Below, in pieces: positions 20,452-31,106 of a stretch of 64,000 bases of DNA. Both the position numbers and the translations under genes were made by a program. The DNA is from Paragorgia papillata (Eukaryota; Cnidaria; Anthozoa; Scleralcyonacea; Coralliidae), in NCBI GenBank assembly GCA_035771165.1, contig JAWNZC010000001.1:3451001-3515000 (forward strand), in the 5' to 3' direction. The stretch's first letter is position 1. Every line of letters begins with the position of its first letter. The notes beneath the pieces were generated by a model. It ran no database searches, was not told the origin of the DNA, and worked only from the letters and a program-made list of their open reading frames with translations.

Positions 20452-20698
20452 ACATACGGTATTTTAATAACTTCGAGGTCACGACCTTTTTAATCACGAG
20501 ATTCTGCTGTATTCAATTTCGATCAAATTATTCTTGTCTATTGCCGGACGTGGCAAAGTGAAAGTGGAAGCTCTGAATTCGTCTGTGCTTTACACTAATC
20601 ATTTACGATCAACGATATTCCTCAATTACTAACACAGACCTCCAACGATGAAAGGAAAAACTTAGCTTTGTTATTGAGAAAAGAGAAAGCGCCAAGAC
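20452..20698 (+). promoter_or_regulatory. Conserved upstream block of copy 6
   Basis: Same block as copy 2, but the TGACGTGGCA motif is split by a few inserted bases (TTGCCGGACGTGGCA near 20540), so this copy may have lost that putative site. Confidence 0.6.
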
Positions 20699-22345
20699 AT
20701 GGAATCCTACGAGCAAGGTTACGAGGCAGATCGGTTTGAGAATGACGTTAGTCAAAACTACCATTGTCCAATTTGTCTCAACGTCTTCAAACAACCAGTA
20801 ATGTGCCAGAGAAACCAGCATCTTTTCTGCCTGCCCTGTATAACTCGACATCTGACGAACTCGCCTACATGTCCTTCCTGTATGGAAGAACTCACATTGG
20901 AAACCTTAACTCAAGCTCCAAGAATTGTGACGGGGTGTCTGTCTGAGTTGAATATTCGTTGTGATTATTTCAACAGAGGTTGTCGTGAGCTTGTGGAGCT
21001 GGGAGATCTTGAACGTCACGTCAAAGATTGTGGGTTCACTCCAGTGGTGTGTTCCAACGAAGGATGTCTTGTGGAAATCAACAAACGAGATCGAACTCAC
21101 CACGAGAAAGAAGTTTGCGAATTCAGAGTGGTGAGGTGCCACAATTGCGCTGAGATGGCGAAGGAAATGGACGAGGTTAAGATGAAGTTGACAGCAGTAA
21201 ACGACAAGCTTGAACGCCTTGAAGAAATAGACGAAGTTAATGAGATGAGCTTGAAGGCAATGAATGACAAGCTTCAAGAAATAGACGAAGTTAAGATAAG
21301 CTTAGCTACTGTAAATAACGACATGGTGGAAATGAAAATGAATTTGATGGAAATCAAGGAGCAGCTGACAACACTACCAGATCAAAGTCAGACATTGCGT
21401 GGTATTCAAACTGAGCAAGAGAAAATGATGAGAAGGATTGAAGAAGCCAAAACTGATGACAGAAGCACGAAGTCTAGTGTGGTTATTGCAGGTGGTTGGA
21501 GTGGCAACAGGCTAAATTCCGTGGAAATGTTCAGTTTGTCGACTAGGTCGTGGACAGTATTACATCCAATGAAAGAATGTCGTAATACGGCATCTGCATT
21601 TATTTACAAAGACCAAATAACTGTCACTGGAGGTAGGACTGACCATGGTCTTAGTGATGGCATGGAAAGTCTGGCCATTAACCCTATTATGGAATCCTGT
21701 CAATGGTTTGGTTTCCCAGCCAAACTTCCTAGCAAGTTGCGTGGACACTGTAGTGTAGTTTATAATGGACGGTTGTTAGTAATAGGAGGATATGATGGTA
21801 AATACTCTGACAGTATTCATGAAGTTTCACTTGACCCTCCTTATACCTCAAAGTTCTTAACTAGAATGCCAGAACCGAAAGTGTCTGTTGGCGTAGAATT
21901 ATTGAATGATAAAGTGTTTATTGTTGGAGGAAGGAAATCTGGCATGTCGAAAGATAGTGTTGATAGCGTCGTAATGTACGATATTAACAAGAACGAATGT
22001 AAAGAAATGGCACCACTTCCTTTTGCTGTGTGTGACATGGCAACAGTAAGTTGGGGTGACAATGTAATTGTAATAGGGGGTGTTGACAAAAATGATAAAG
22101 CGTTAAATACTGTTGTTATTTATAATGTTCAGTCAGAAAAGAGTCATATGTTACCTGCAATGAAATATAAGAGGAGAGGATGTGCGGCAGTTGTTACTGG
22201 GAATGCCATTGTTGTAATGGGTGGGGAAGATGAGCGAAGAAAGTACCTTAAGTCAGTTGAATCATTCACTTTTGATCGCTATTCGTGGGAAGATCTTCCC
22301 CCAATGAATGTAGCCCGAATGTGGCCTACTGCTGTAGCTTGGTAG
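20699..22345 (+). CDS. RING finger/TRAF-type zinc finger/kelch protein, copy 6 (548 aa)
   Basis: Complete member with RING (C23-C61), TRAF-type fingers (88-150), a three-unit coiled coil (151 to about 250) and six kelch motifs. Its extra length over 529-aa copies is accounted for by one additional coiled-coil unit. Distinct loops: blade 1 WSGNR, blade 2 GGRTDHGLSDG, blade 4 GGRKSGMSKDS, blade 6 GGEDERRKYL. The start is AGACATGG (A at -3). No intron. AATAAA at 22418-22423. Confidence 0.93.
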   Translation: MESYEQGYEADRFENDVSQNYHCPICLNVFKQPVMCQRNQHLFCLPCITRHLTNSPTCPSCMEELTLETLTQAPRIVTGCLSELNIRCDYFNRGCRELVELGDLERHVKDCGFTPVVCSNEGCLVEINKRDRTHHEKEVCEFRVVRCHNCAEMAKEMDEVKMKLTAVNDKLERLEEIDEVNEMSLKAMNDKLQEIDEVKISLATVNNDMVEMKMNLMEIKEQLTTLPDQSQTLRGIQTEQEKMMRRIEEAKTDDRSTKSSVVIAGGWSGNRLNSVEMFSLSTRSWTVLHPMKECRNTASAFIYKDQITVTGGRTDHGLSDGMESLAINPIMESCQWFGFPAKLPSKLRGHCSVVYNGRLLVIGGYDGKYSDSIHEVSLDPPYTSKFLTRMPEPKVSVGVELLNDKVFIVGGRKSGMSKDSVDSVVMYDINKNECKEMAPLPFAVCDMATVSWGDNVIVIGGVDKNDKALNTVVIYNVQSEKSHMLPAMKYKRRGCAAVVTGNAIVVMGGEDERRKYLKSVESFTFDRYSWEDLPPMNVARMWPTAVAW

Positions 22346-22613
22346 ATATTTTAGATTTGTATATTTATATAAGAACTAGTTTTTCTCAATTTGTAAGATC
22401 GTTTTTTTTTATATTTAAATAAAGGTTTCTTAAAAACATGTCGAATGAAACGATGACGCGTTAGTTTAAGACTTTAAGTTTATGCCAGCCTATCTGTTTA
22501 GTATCTATTCTAGTCGGGCGCGTATGCTTTTTTTTTATGCTGGAAAAGACTTTCCACTTGCAACGAGCCAGACCACAGGTGAATTTTTTAACCGGGTAGG
22601 AATTGGAGGTGAT
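22346..22613 (+). repeat. 3' flank of copy 6 leading into a large insertion
   Basis: Family 3' UTR to about 22515; after that the sequence no longer matches the other flanks. Family spacer sequence resumes only near 24243, so about 1.7 kb has been inserted or acquired here. Confidence 0.6.
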
Positions 22614-22715
22614 TTAACACTTTGAAGCCTGACGATGAGTCTTTAGTATTTATTCTGGCTAACGCCAGACGATTTTATTCAGCACAGGGAGAGGTCCAGG
22701 CCTCAAAGTGTTGAA
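22614..22715. mobile_element. Small TTAA MITE with CGTCTGGCGTTAGCCAG core
   Basis: Inverted ends TTAACACTTTGAAGCCTG / CAGGCCTCAAAGTGTTGA with TTAA on the left and one change on the right. The centre carries, in inverse orientation, the same hairpin core as the elements at 25436, 36257 and 59238. Confidence 0.65.
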
Positions 22716-22741
22716 AGTTAGTGACGTCACAAACTTGATAA

Positions 22742-23290
22742 ATATTATAAAATTACACTTTGCTGAAAGCCGAGTGCTTTCCATGCTTTTGAAAGTGTTG
22801 TAGTACATTGATGTGAAAACGCATTTCACTAACCCTAAAAGCGAGCTTCAGACATGCTTAGGTATTGGTATAACTAAGAAAAGATTTTTCTTTATGAAAC
22901 AAAATTATGAAAAAAATTTATTTCCGTCGTGAAAAAATTATATGAAAAAATTATTCAAGATGGTGGATGACAAGATTTTTTTGTGGGAATTAGCAATGTT
23001 GTTTTTTGTCAGAATCGTTCACACCACTTGGATACTAGTATGTTTATTAATCAGAAGGTTATAAATTGAAAATTTTGATTTTTATTGATTGCCCTTTGCA
23101 ACAAGTTCAAAAGGCGAGCCTCTGTTCTAAAATCGCTTTACACGTGCTCAATTGTATAAAAAGGCGGCTTGCTGATTAGATTTGCTAATTGGGAATTGAA
23201 ACCAAGAATTTTTAGTTGCAGTACCGTACCGAGTTACGAGTCAGCAGCGCTTTATATTCTGCCTTTCAGTTCCTTCGTTATACTGGTTAG
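22742..23290 (+). promoter_or_regulatory. Promoter-like segment duplicated at 61490-61912
   Basis: About 550 bp matching 61490-61912 in order, with indels. It holds a TATAAA box at 23155-23160 followed by AAGGCGG and, 60-120 bp later, a GAGTCAGCAGCGCT stretch that could be an early transcribed leader. No downstream coding exon is found here. The second copy precedes an ankyrin exon. Confidence 0.45.
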
Positions 23291-23497
23291 TGCGTTCGTG
23301 CGGAATCAATAGGCACGGTCCGCACTGCTCTTTAGCCTTTAGGGTTTGGTTAGATTTAAAGGATAATGGCACAAAAAGGAAATGGCAGAGATTGATGCCC
23401 GAAAAGTTAAAAGTCAAATATTGATTTTTACAACACTACACTCCAGTCCATTTTATTCCCCTCTATACTTCAACTGGCTTAGTGCTAAAACGAGGTA

Positions 23498-23874
23498 CAG
23501 TAAAAACCCGCGTATAAGAACCTAGATTTTAAGAACCTGTTAGGCTAAGATTTTCCATTTAGACCCCTTTACATAAGAACCTGTTTTAGGCTGAAATTTC
23601 AAAGCAGCTTCTTATACAAAGCAAGTAGATACATGTGTAGCTTTAAAGTGCATAAAGGGTTTGTATTTTCTTAGATTGCAGTCATTTGGAGAAAATGTAT
23701 GCATAATTTACATAAATAATAGACACCTACCAGCAACGAGTAGCTTTTTTCGTAAGAAAATAGGAACCCGTTTAAGAACCTAAATAGCCTAATTTCACAG
23801 TAAACACCATTTATATAAGAACCTTTTTAGGCTAACTTGGAAAAACCTAGGTTCTTATACGCGGGTTTTTACTG
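23498..23874. mobile_element. MITE with CAGTAAAAACCCGCGTATAAG ends
   Basis: Perfect terminal inverted repeats of about 30 bp, CAGTAAAAACCCGCGTATAA and its complement, flanked by TA on both sides (23496-23497, 23875-23876), as in Tc1/mariner-pogo elements. The interior repeats TAAGAACCT motifs. A fragment of the same family ends at about 55182. Confidence 0.8.
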
Positions 23875-23879
23875 TATTT

Positions 23880-24267
23880 GAAGTTGTCGCGGATAAAAAG
23901 GTTGCTATTAATTTCGTGTTCGTTTTGGTATCTATGGTTTAAAAACGTTTTGCGATCATTATTAACATTTCAATTCTATTGTTTCTCTTTTCTTTCCTAA
24001 AAGACGTGAAAGAGAGGAAATATTAGAAATCTTGACTGTAAAATCTACCGTTTGCCGTCTCCGTGAAAACAGTTGTCTTGGCGTTGAAACGGCGAACGCT
24101 AAACGGCTGGCGGGGTGGAAAAATTCGTCACGTGATACAGGACGTTAGTCAAACAACATACTATACACTTAGTATTAACTTTATGCAAGGGGGCCCGGAT
24201 TTAACTTATGCCCGAGAGCCAAAATCTTGTCAGTCCGCCCCTGAACATGCATTACGCGACATTTAAC
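23880..24267. other. Unassigned insertion sequence
   Basis: No gene or clear repeat is seen. A 67-codon ORF at 24063-24266 is not recognised. Tract GGGGGCCCGG near 24187. Family spacer sequence (CATGCATTACGCGACATT) resumes at about 24247. Confidence 0.3.
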
Positions 24268-25179
24268 AGATATACCATGAGCTCGAGTTGTATATGAGCT
24301 CATAGCCAACGAGGCGCTTCGCCGAGTTGGCTATTAGTTCGTATACAACGAGAGCGAATGGTATAACTGTTTTATTATATAGCCAAGCGCTGTACACGGA
24401 GACAAAATTACAGCGAAATATTTGAAACAACAAACTTCCGGCATAGACAACTATACTTCCGCCATGCGTAATGATGCATTCACATAGAGTTTCTCGCTGA
24501 GCTTTTCGGTAAACAGCTTCGAAATGTTGTATAAATTATGCTCGGGAGACAAAAAAGTGTTAAGCAGGTCAACAAAAAAGATTAAAAGGTACCTTTATGA
24601 AGTCAAAAGGTGGGTCAGTTGTTTATATTAGCGTTGCTGTCGTGAAAAAGCTTTTGATTTCATGCAAAAATGAAACTGAAACACGCCAAACACCTTCGGC
24701 AGTGAAACTAAATTACTTAGTTGGTTGTTTTTGAAAAAGAACATGCTTTTTACTACTCCAAATGCTTATCTAAATAAAAAAAGTCTCTTTACTGGTGATC
24801 TCCTACGAAATGTGTGTTGTAAGCTTGATTTTAACCGTGAGTTTCTTTGTTTGGCAACAAATTAATATCAACCCGTTAATTTAGTCGGGTTTTTGAAGTA
24901 AAAAGACGTAATTTTTAGGTGAATTTTACCAATTAACATGCTAAATTGTGTATTTGTTAATGTATTTTTACACAATGTTTTTTTTTTATACATTGGTTTG
25001 AGGGTGTTGATATTTTTCTGTATAAAAATCCGTCGATTTCAACTCTTTTCGGCAGTTTAAAAAACATGCCGCCATCTTGTTTTTCCTCTACTAGCAGGAT
25101 ATGAGCTAATAGCCTAGTAGTAGGGAACCAATCAGATTACGCAAAAGCTCATATCCGATAGCATGCTATATAATAATAA
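24268..25179. mobile_element. Unclassified 0.9-kb insertion with GAGCTCATA motifs
   Basis: It separates two halves of a tRNA-like unit body (CATTACG...ACATT and ATATATCATCATACTTGC). The left end holds a hairpin around GCCAACGAGGCGCTTCGCCG and the right end GGATATGAGCTAATAGCCT, a rough inverse of the left TATGAGCTCATAGCC. No coding potential is seen. Confidence 0.5.
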
Positions 25180-25435
25180 CGTATATCATCATACTTGCAC
25201 ATAGCAGTATACAATGTCATACATCGAACTCAATTTACGTTCAAGTCATCTCAGTCCCGATAGCTTTAATAGAGCGTCTCACCGGTGATCAGAAGGTTGT
25301 GGGTCCGAGTCCTGCTTGCATGGGAACTTAGAATGGGGTTTTGAATAAAATAGCTCGAAAAACATTTACACACAATTCTCATGCCGAGGCAAGCATACAT
25401 TTCTTCCCTTTAGAACAACATATACAATTACGAAA
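25180..25435 (+). repeat. tRNA-like unit
   Basis: Head at about 25250-25327 with GCGTCTCACCGGTGATCAGA and box B-like GGGTCCGAGTCC; box A is degenerate (GATAGCTTTAATAG). Confidence 0.65.
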
Positions 25436-25554
25436 TTAACCCTTTGTTGGCCAGGTTTCCGGGAGCTCTCCCCTTGACGAGTAAAATCGTCTGGCGTTAT
25501 CCAGAGTAAAATTAATAAGTAGACAAAAAGCAACTGTGGCCAGTTAAGGGTTAA
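25436..25554. mobile_element. 119-bp TTAA MITE with hairpin core
   Basis: Ends TTAACCCTTTGTTGGCCAG / CTGGCCACAGTTGC-like inverse closing with AAGGGTTAA. It sits in a tRNA-like unit at the TTAA of ACATTAACATAT, giving TTAA on both sides against the empty site. The core is CGTCTGGCGTTATCCAG. Confidence 0.8.
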
Positions 25555-25787
25555 CATATGTTATCATACTTGTATATATCAGTATATAATGTCATACATG
25601 ATACGTCGAACTCAACCTATATAACCTATATAGTATAGTCCTATAGGACTATATTCCTATACGTTCATATTATCCAAGTCTCAGTAGCTGGATACATGGT
25701 GAGTCTCCCTCGAAGGTTGTGGGTATGAGGCTCGCTCGGGAACTGGTAATTCTATTTTGAAGAGAATAGCTCGAAGAAAATTTACAC

Positions 25788-26476
25788 TTAAGGTGGCTCC
25801 GTACAGTTTCTTGAAAAATGGAAAATACAAGTTTGAGAGTCCAAAACACGTGATTAAACAATTCGAAAAAAGAATAAAACTAAATGTTATGCATAGTTAA
25901 ACAGTCTGACAATCAAAAACTGCTACCAAATAAATACCAACAGTTGTTGCTATGGCAACAATGACGTTTCAAAATGGCTGCCAATTACCCTTCAAACTAA
26001 TTTAATTTGGAAGAAACTTTGGTGACCCCAATTTTTTTTTCATTAGAACTTTCCTTGAAGTATGAGTAATCTATAGGCCAATTTTAAAAAAATTCTGTAG
26101 AACGAAATTTTTTAAAAATTAACAAACATGATTTTTCCGGGGGGGGGGGGGAATTATTCGTTCTACAGAATTTTTTTTTAATCGGGCTATTGATTACTCA
26201 TACTTCAAGAAAAGTTTTAATGAAAAAAAAATTGGGTGTCACCAAAGTTTTTTTCGAATTAAATTAGTTTGAAGGGTAATTGGCAGCCATTTTGAAACGT
26301 CATTGTTGCCATAGCAACAACTGTTGGTATTTATTTGGTAACAGTTTTTGATTGTCAGACTGTTTAATTATGCATAACATTTAGTTTTATTCTTTTTCCG
26401 AATTGTTTATGTACGTGTTTTGAACTCTCAAACTTGTATTTTCCATTTTTCAAGAAACTGTATGGAGCCACCTTAA
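25788..26476. mobile_element. Fold-back TTAA element (689 bp)
   Basis: Nearly the whole element is two arms of about 330 bp in inverted orientation, ends GGTGGCTCCGTACAGTTTCT and its complement. TTAA flanks both ends. The unit at 17278 shows the empty site (TTTACACTTAATTAATATTT), so TTAA was duplicated, as in piggyBac-type integration. A run of about 12 G marks the centre (about 26139). The second copy is at 60366. Confidence 0.85.
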
Positions 26477-26529
26477 TTAATATTTCCCAGTCGCATCTAC
26501 ATTTCTTAAAACAACATGTATTACGACAT

Positions 26530-26596
26530 TAGCTTTGTTATTGAGAAAAGAGAAAGTGCCACCCGCACGAGAGCTCTTATTTAGTTTGCATAAGAG
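26530..26596 (+). promoter_or_regulatory. Short, aberrant leader of copy 7
   Basis: Only the last part of the family leader (AGCTTTGTTATTGAGAAAAG) remains, joined directly at 26529/26530 to a tRNA-like unit body (TTACGACATT). The roughly 200 bp with AGGTCACGACC and TGACGTGGCA are absent, and about 35 extra bases (ACCCGCACGAGAGCTCTTAT...) precede the ATG. Confidence 0.7.
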
Positions 26597-28237
26597 ATGG
26601 AATCTTACGAGCAAGGTTACGATGTAGAACGGTTTGGGAATGACGTTAGTCAAAACTACCATTGTCCAATTTGTCTAAACGTCTTCAAACAACCAGTAAT
26701 GTGCCAGAGAAACCAACATCTTTTCTGCCTGCCCTGTATAACTCGACATCTGACGAACTCGCCGACGTGTCCTTCGTGTATGGAGGAACTCACATTGGAA
26801 ACATTAACTCCAGCTCCAAGAATCTTGACGGGGTGCATGTCTGAGCTGAATATTCGTTGTGATTATTTCAACAGAGGTTGTCGTGAGCTTGTGCAGCTGG
26901 GAAATCTTGAAAGTCACGTCAAGGATTGTGGGTTCACTCCAGTGGTGTGTTCCAACGAAGAATGTCTTGTGGAAATCAACAAACGAGATCGAACTCACCA
27001 CGAGACAGAAGTTTGCGAATTCAGAGTGGCGAAGTGCCACAATTGCGCTAAAATGGCGAAGGAAATGGACGAAGTTAAGACGAAGTTGACAGCAGTAAAC
27101 GACAAGCTTGAACGCCTTGAAGAAATAGACGAAGTTAATGAGATGAGCTTGAAGGCAATGAATGACAAGATTCAAGAAATGGACGAACTTAATAAGATGA
27201 ACGTTGCAACAGTAAATAACGATATGGCGGAAATGAAGATGAATTTGATGGAAATCAAGGTGCAACTGACAACACTACCAGATCAAACATTGCGTGGTAT
27301 TCAAACTGAGCAAGAGAAAATGATGAAAAGAATTGAAGCCAAAACTGATGGCAGAAGCACGGAGTCTAATGTGGTTATTGCAGGTGGTTGGAATGGTAAC
27401 ACGCTCAATTCCGTGGAAATGTTCAGCTTGTCGACAAGGTCGTGGGCAGTATTACATTCAATGAAAGAATGTCGTTATACGGCATCTGTATTTATTTACA
27501 AAGACCAAATAACTGTCAACGGAGGTAGGACTGATGATGGCCTTAGTGATAGCATGGAATGTTTATCCATTAACCCCATTATGGAGTCTGCCCAATGGTT
27601 TGGTTTTCCTGCCAAACTTCCTAGCAAGTTGCGTGGACACTGTAGTGTAGTTTATAATGGACGGTTGCTAGTAATAGGAGGGTATGATGGCGAATTCTCT
27701 GACAGTATATATGAAGTTTCACTTGATCCTCCTTATACCTCTAAGTTCTTAACTAGAATGCCAGAACCGAAAGTGTATGCTAGCATAGAATTATTTAATG
27801 ATAAAGTGTTTATTGTTGGAGGAAGTACAACCTTCAACTCTGAAGATAGTGTTGATAGCGTCATGATGTACGATATTAACAAGAACGAATGTAAAGAAAT
27901 GGCGCCACTTCCTTTTACTGTGTCTCTAATGGCAACAGTAAGTTGGGGTGACAATGTAATTGTAATAGGCGGTGTTGGCAAAGATGGTAAAATGTTAAAT
28001 ACTGTTGTTATTTATAATGTTCAGTCAGAAAAGAGTCATATGTTACCTGCAGTGAAATATAAGAGGAAAGGATGTGCGGCGGTTGTTACTGGGAATGCCA
28101 TTGTTGTAATGGGTGGCGTAGATGAGCAATGCAACCACCTTAAGTCAGTTGAATCATTCTGTTTTGATCGCTATTCATGGGAAGAACTTTCCCCAATGAA
28201 TGAAGCCCGAGTGTTGGCTACTGCTGTAGCTTGCTAG
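26597..28237 (+). CDS. RING finger/TRAF-type zinc finger/kelch protein, copy 7 (546 aa)
   Basis: Complete reading frame: RING 23-61, TRAF-type fingers 88-150, three-unit coiled coil, six kelch motifs. Small in-frame losses: two residues in the DQ(SQ)TLRG stretch and one Glu before AKTDGR. Loops: blade 2 GGRTDDG, blade 3 YDGEFSD, blade 4 GGSTTFNSEDS, blade 5 VGKDGKML, blade 6 GGVDEQCNHL. It lacks the common promoter block, so expression may be lost or differ despite the intact frame. AATAAA at 28296-28301. Confidence 0.9.
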   Translation: MESYEQGYDVERFGNDVSQNYHCPICLNVFKQPVMCQRNQHLFCLPCITRHLTNSPTCPSCMEELTLETLTPAPRILTGCMSELNIRCDYFNRGCRELVQLGNLESHVKDCGFTPVVCSNEECLVEINKRDRTHHETEVCEFRVAKCHNCAKMAKEMDEVKTKLTAVNDKLERLEEIDEVNEMSLKAMNDKIQEMDELNKMNVATVNNDMAEMKMNLMEIKVQLTTLPDQTLRGIQTEQEKMMKRIEAKTDGRSTESNVVIAGGWNGNTLNSVEMFSLSTRSWAVLHSMKECRYTASVFIYKDQITVNGGRTDDGLSDSMECLSINPIMESAQWFGFPAKLPSKLRGHCSVVYNGRLLVIGGYDGEFSDSIYEVSLDPPYTSKFLTRMPEPKVYASIELFNDKVFIVGGSTTFNSEDSVDSVMMYDINKNECKEMAPLPFTVSLMATVSWGDNVIVIGGVGKDGKMLNTVVIYNVQSEKSHMLPAVKYKRKGCAAVVTGNAIVVMGGVDEQCNHLKSVESFCFDRYSWEELSPMNEARVLATAVAC

Positions 28238-29173
28238 ATATTTTAGAGTTGTGTGTTATATATCTCAATTTGTAAGATCATTCTTTTTATTTTTAAATAA
28301 AGGTTTCTTAAAAACATGTCGAGTGTTTAGGTTCATGCGTATAATTGTTTAGTACCGCGCACGCGCATTATGTTGAGAATGTTTACAAAATAATAGTACG
28401 TGCAGTGCAAAAGTCAAGACGGGAAAGAGAAGGTTAAAATGAGAGTGCAAAAGTAGATATGAAAGAGAAACAAAAACGAGTGGAAAACTAAAACGTGTAA
28501 GTAAAAGCTAGCGGAAAAGAGAATGGGAAACAATATTGCAAAAAGAAAAGTGGTTGGAGGGTTTCACTGGCGATGAAAAGGTTGTGGGTTCGAGTCCCGC
28601 TTGAGAATTTGCAAATATTCTTTGAGTAAAATAGCTAAATTGACCATGAAACATTTACACTCAATTCTCATGTCCAAGCTTCTCTTGACAACATGCATTA
28701 CGATATTAACATTATATATAATACTTGCACGTAGCAGTATATAATGACATACATCGAACTCAACCTACGTTTAAATCATCTGAGTCCCAGTAGCTCAATA
28801 CGGGTATTTAGAGCGTCTGACTGGCATTCAGAAGGTTGTGGGCTCGAGTCCCACTTGGGAACTGGAAAATTTTTCTGAGTAAAATAGGTCGAATAACATT
28901 TAAACTCAATTTTTATTTTCGAACCGCATATTCATCTCTTCTCTTAAATAACAACATGCATTACGACATTAGTATATATCATCATACTTGCACATAGCAG
29001 TATATAATGTCATACATCACACTTAAACTACGTTCAAATCATCTGAATCCCATGCAGTAGCTCAATAGCTAGAGTGTCTCAGCGGCAATCAGAGGTTGTG
29101 GGTTCGAGCTTAGCAACTGGGAAAACTTTCCGAGTGAAATCATGCCATAGCTGGCATATACAGATCTCTTCTC
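28238..29173 (+). repeat. 3' flank of copy 7 and three tRNA-like units
   Basis: GCGCACGCGCATTATGTTGAG flank, then heads near 28560 (perfect GGTTCGAGTCC), 28780-28862 and 29040-29120. The second keeps a full tRNA-like layout: CCCAGTAGCTCAATACGGG, an anticodon-arm-like TCTGACTGGCATTCAGA and CTTGGGAACT to pair with the 5' end. Confidence 0.75.
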
Positions 29174-29663
29174 TTAAAGTGCACATGAAACGAAAATTAA
29201 GTCTGTCTTATTTGAAAGAACACTTAAAATGGTAGAGTAACATCTTTTCCGGTTTTTCGTTTCCTTGCTTCGTTCCTGAGATATTTCAGTTTGTTTGATA
29301 TACAAATTAAACATTTTAACGTCACATGTGCATAATGAGTTATTGAAAAAAGTTATATATCTTTGCTATTATCAAACCAAAATCATTCCAGGGAAGCATG
29401 CATGTGCGTATGTTTTGCCCAGAACACTAAACATGTAGAATTTCAAGTGATTACAGTTGACAATAGCAAAGATATATAACATTTTTCGATAACTCATTAT
29501 GCACGTGTGACGTTGCGACATGCGACATTTACATCAAATCAAAGAAACTGAAATATCTCAAGAACGAAGCAAGGAAACGAAAAACTGCAAAAGATGTTAC
29601 TCTATCATTTGAAGTGTTCTTTCAAATAAGACAAACTTAATTTTCGTTTCATAGGCACTTTAA
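29174..29663. mobile_element. 490-bp fold-back TTAA element
   Basis: Arms of about 190 bp in inverted orientation begin AGTGCACATGAAACGAAAAT and end with its near complement. TTAA lies at both ends (29174-29177, 29660-29663); the empty site CTCTTAACAGCATGCATTAC is seen in other units (for example 6326). No ORF. Confidence 0.85.
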
Positions 29664-29699
29664 CAGCATTCATTACGACATTAACATTATTACCATATT

Positions 29700-30945
29700 T
29701 GCACATAGCAATATGCTGCAAGGTAGTGAATGCTGCCATGTCAATTTGTTAGTATATGGTGTTAAATTGTCGAAAATCAGCATAAGTAGAATAAAATAAA
29801 ATAGTATTCTCGAAAGTATGAGATTTCAAACATTTCCGCAGTAAGCAACTTTTGTCGCGGAAGCAATGCTTCTCAACATGAGGTAATTACGCATTGATAA
29901 CAAGAGTTTGATCACAGTTTGATACTCAGTAATAAACAATTAACCACAGGATAAACGAACATTCATCGGTAATAGTCTCTCGCGCTTGCATTGATTACAG
30001 ATCTAATAAATACGAACGTGCTCTAAAAAAAAGAGTTTTATTAAGACATTTGTTATTTGTAATAACTAACATAAGAACTGACGAGTGGCTAAAGAATGTG
30101 TGAAGAAACCATTATGGCGCCGTATTGCAGAATAGACAGAATAGACAGTTGTCTATAAACAGTGTTAGAGCCGATCGCTGTCGCTTCTCAAGTCGACTTG
30201 TACATACCCTGAACTAGCCTGTGTCACAACCCTAACTCAAGAGTAAGGTCTGTAAACACTCTAGGTCTCGAGCGATTGCTTGTTCTTGTATAAATTAAAT
30301 CCAAAGTTTTGGGGGGGAATAATTTATGTCACCTTATAAAATAATGACGTAGTTTTGTGGTCACTATAATAATAATAACAACAACAATAATAATAATAAT
30401 AATTAATAATAATAACACTTTATTTAAGCATATACCCACTTTTACATATTTAAAGCGACAAATACAAGGTAAATCGAGAGACAGAGTGAGTAGTGAGTAG
30501 TTGGTTTATATGTTATTTTGGCGGATTTGATCGCATTGCATGATAATAATTAACATACTTAGCTCTAATATCATCCCAGTGTTCTCCCGGCAGGAACAAG
30601 CAATCGCTCGAGTGTTGACAGACCTTACTCTTACCGGAGTTAGGGCTGTGACCACGGACTAACCATGAACTGGCAGTGCCGTAGTTGCTCGATTACAAAC
30701 CTTAATGCATGCTGTCTGTTTTAACGTTAGTTCCAATAATTATCAAGGTAACTTACGATGTAATAAATGACTGGTATTAACGCACATGGCAATGTGTTTC
30801 ACTAAAGTAAAATGAAGTTCATGCAACTTCGATGATTAAGTTTAAACGCATTGCAGTGTGGTCGGTTACATTTTCGACCATAATGCATTGCGCTGAAAAA
30901 GCCTCCACTACATTATTTAGGTCTGCTGTACTACAGTATACAACC
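29700..30945. mobile_element. Unclassified 1.2-kb insertion with an internal inverted repeat
   Basis: It interrupts a tRNA-like unit after CACATAGCAATAT; family sequence resumes with ACAACCAGAACCTATACAG near 30940. Inverted arms at about 30221-30288 and 30592-30652 (AACAAGCAATCGCTCGAG, AGTAAGGTCTG) flank an AATAAT microsatellite (30367-30416). No coding potential is seen. Confidence 0.5.
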
Positions 30946-30949
30946 AGAA

Positions 30950-31105
30950 CCTATACAGTCAACTCATCTTAGTCTCAGTAGCTCAATGGGTAAAGCGTCT
31001 CACCGGCGATCAGAAAATTGTGGTTGCGAGTCTCGCTTGAGAAATGGGAATTTGTTTTTAAGTTAAATAACTCGAAGAATATTGTTTGAAAAACCAAGTG
31101 AACAT
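30950..31105 (+). repeat. tRNA-like unit before copy 8
   Basis: Head at 30972-31050 with good box A (CAGTAGCTCAATGGGTAAAG) and GCGTCTCACCGGCGATCAGA; box B is degenerate (GTTGCGAGTCTCG). Confidence 0.7.
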
Positions 31106-31106
31106 C

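Noticed and set aside
28780..28862. Functional tRNA genes in the spacers
   Set aside because: Boxes A and B are present, but most copies have broken stems or missing boxes and a common long body; they are better explained as SINE-type repeats. At most a few could still be transcribed by Pol III.
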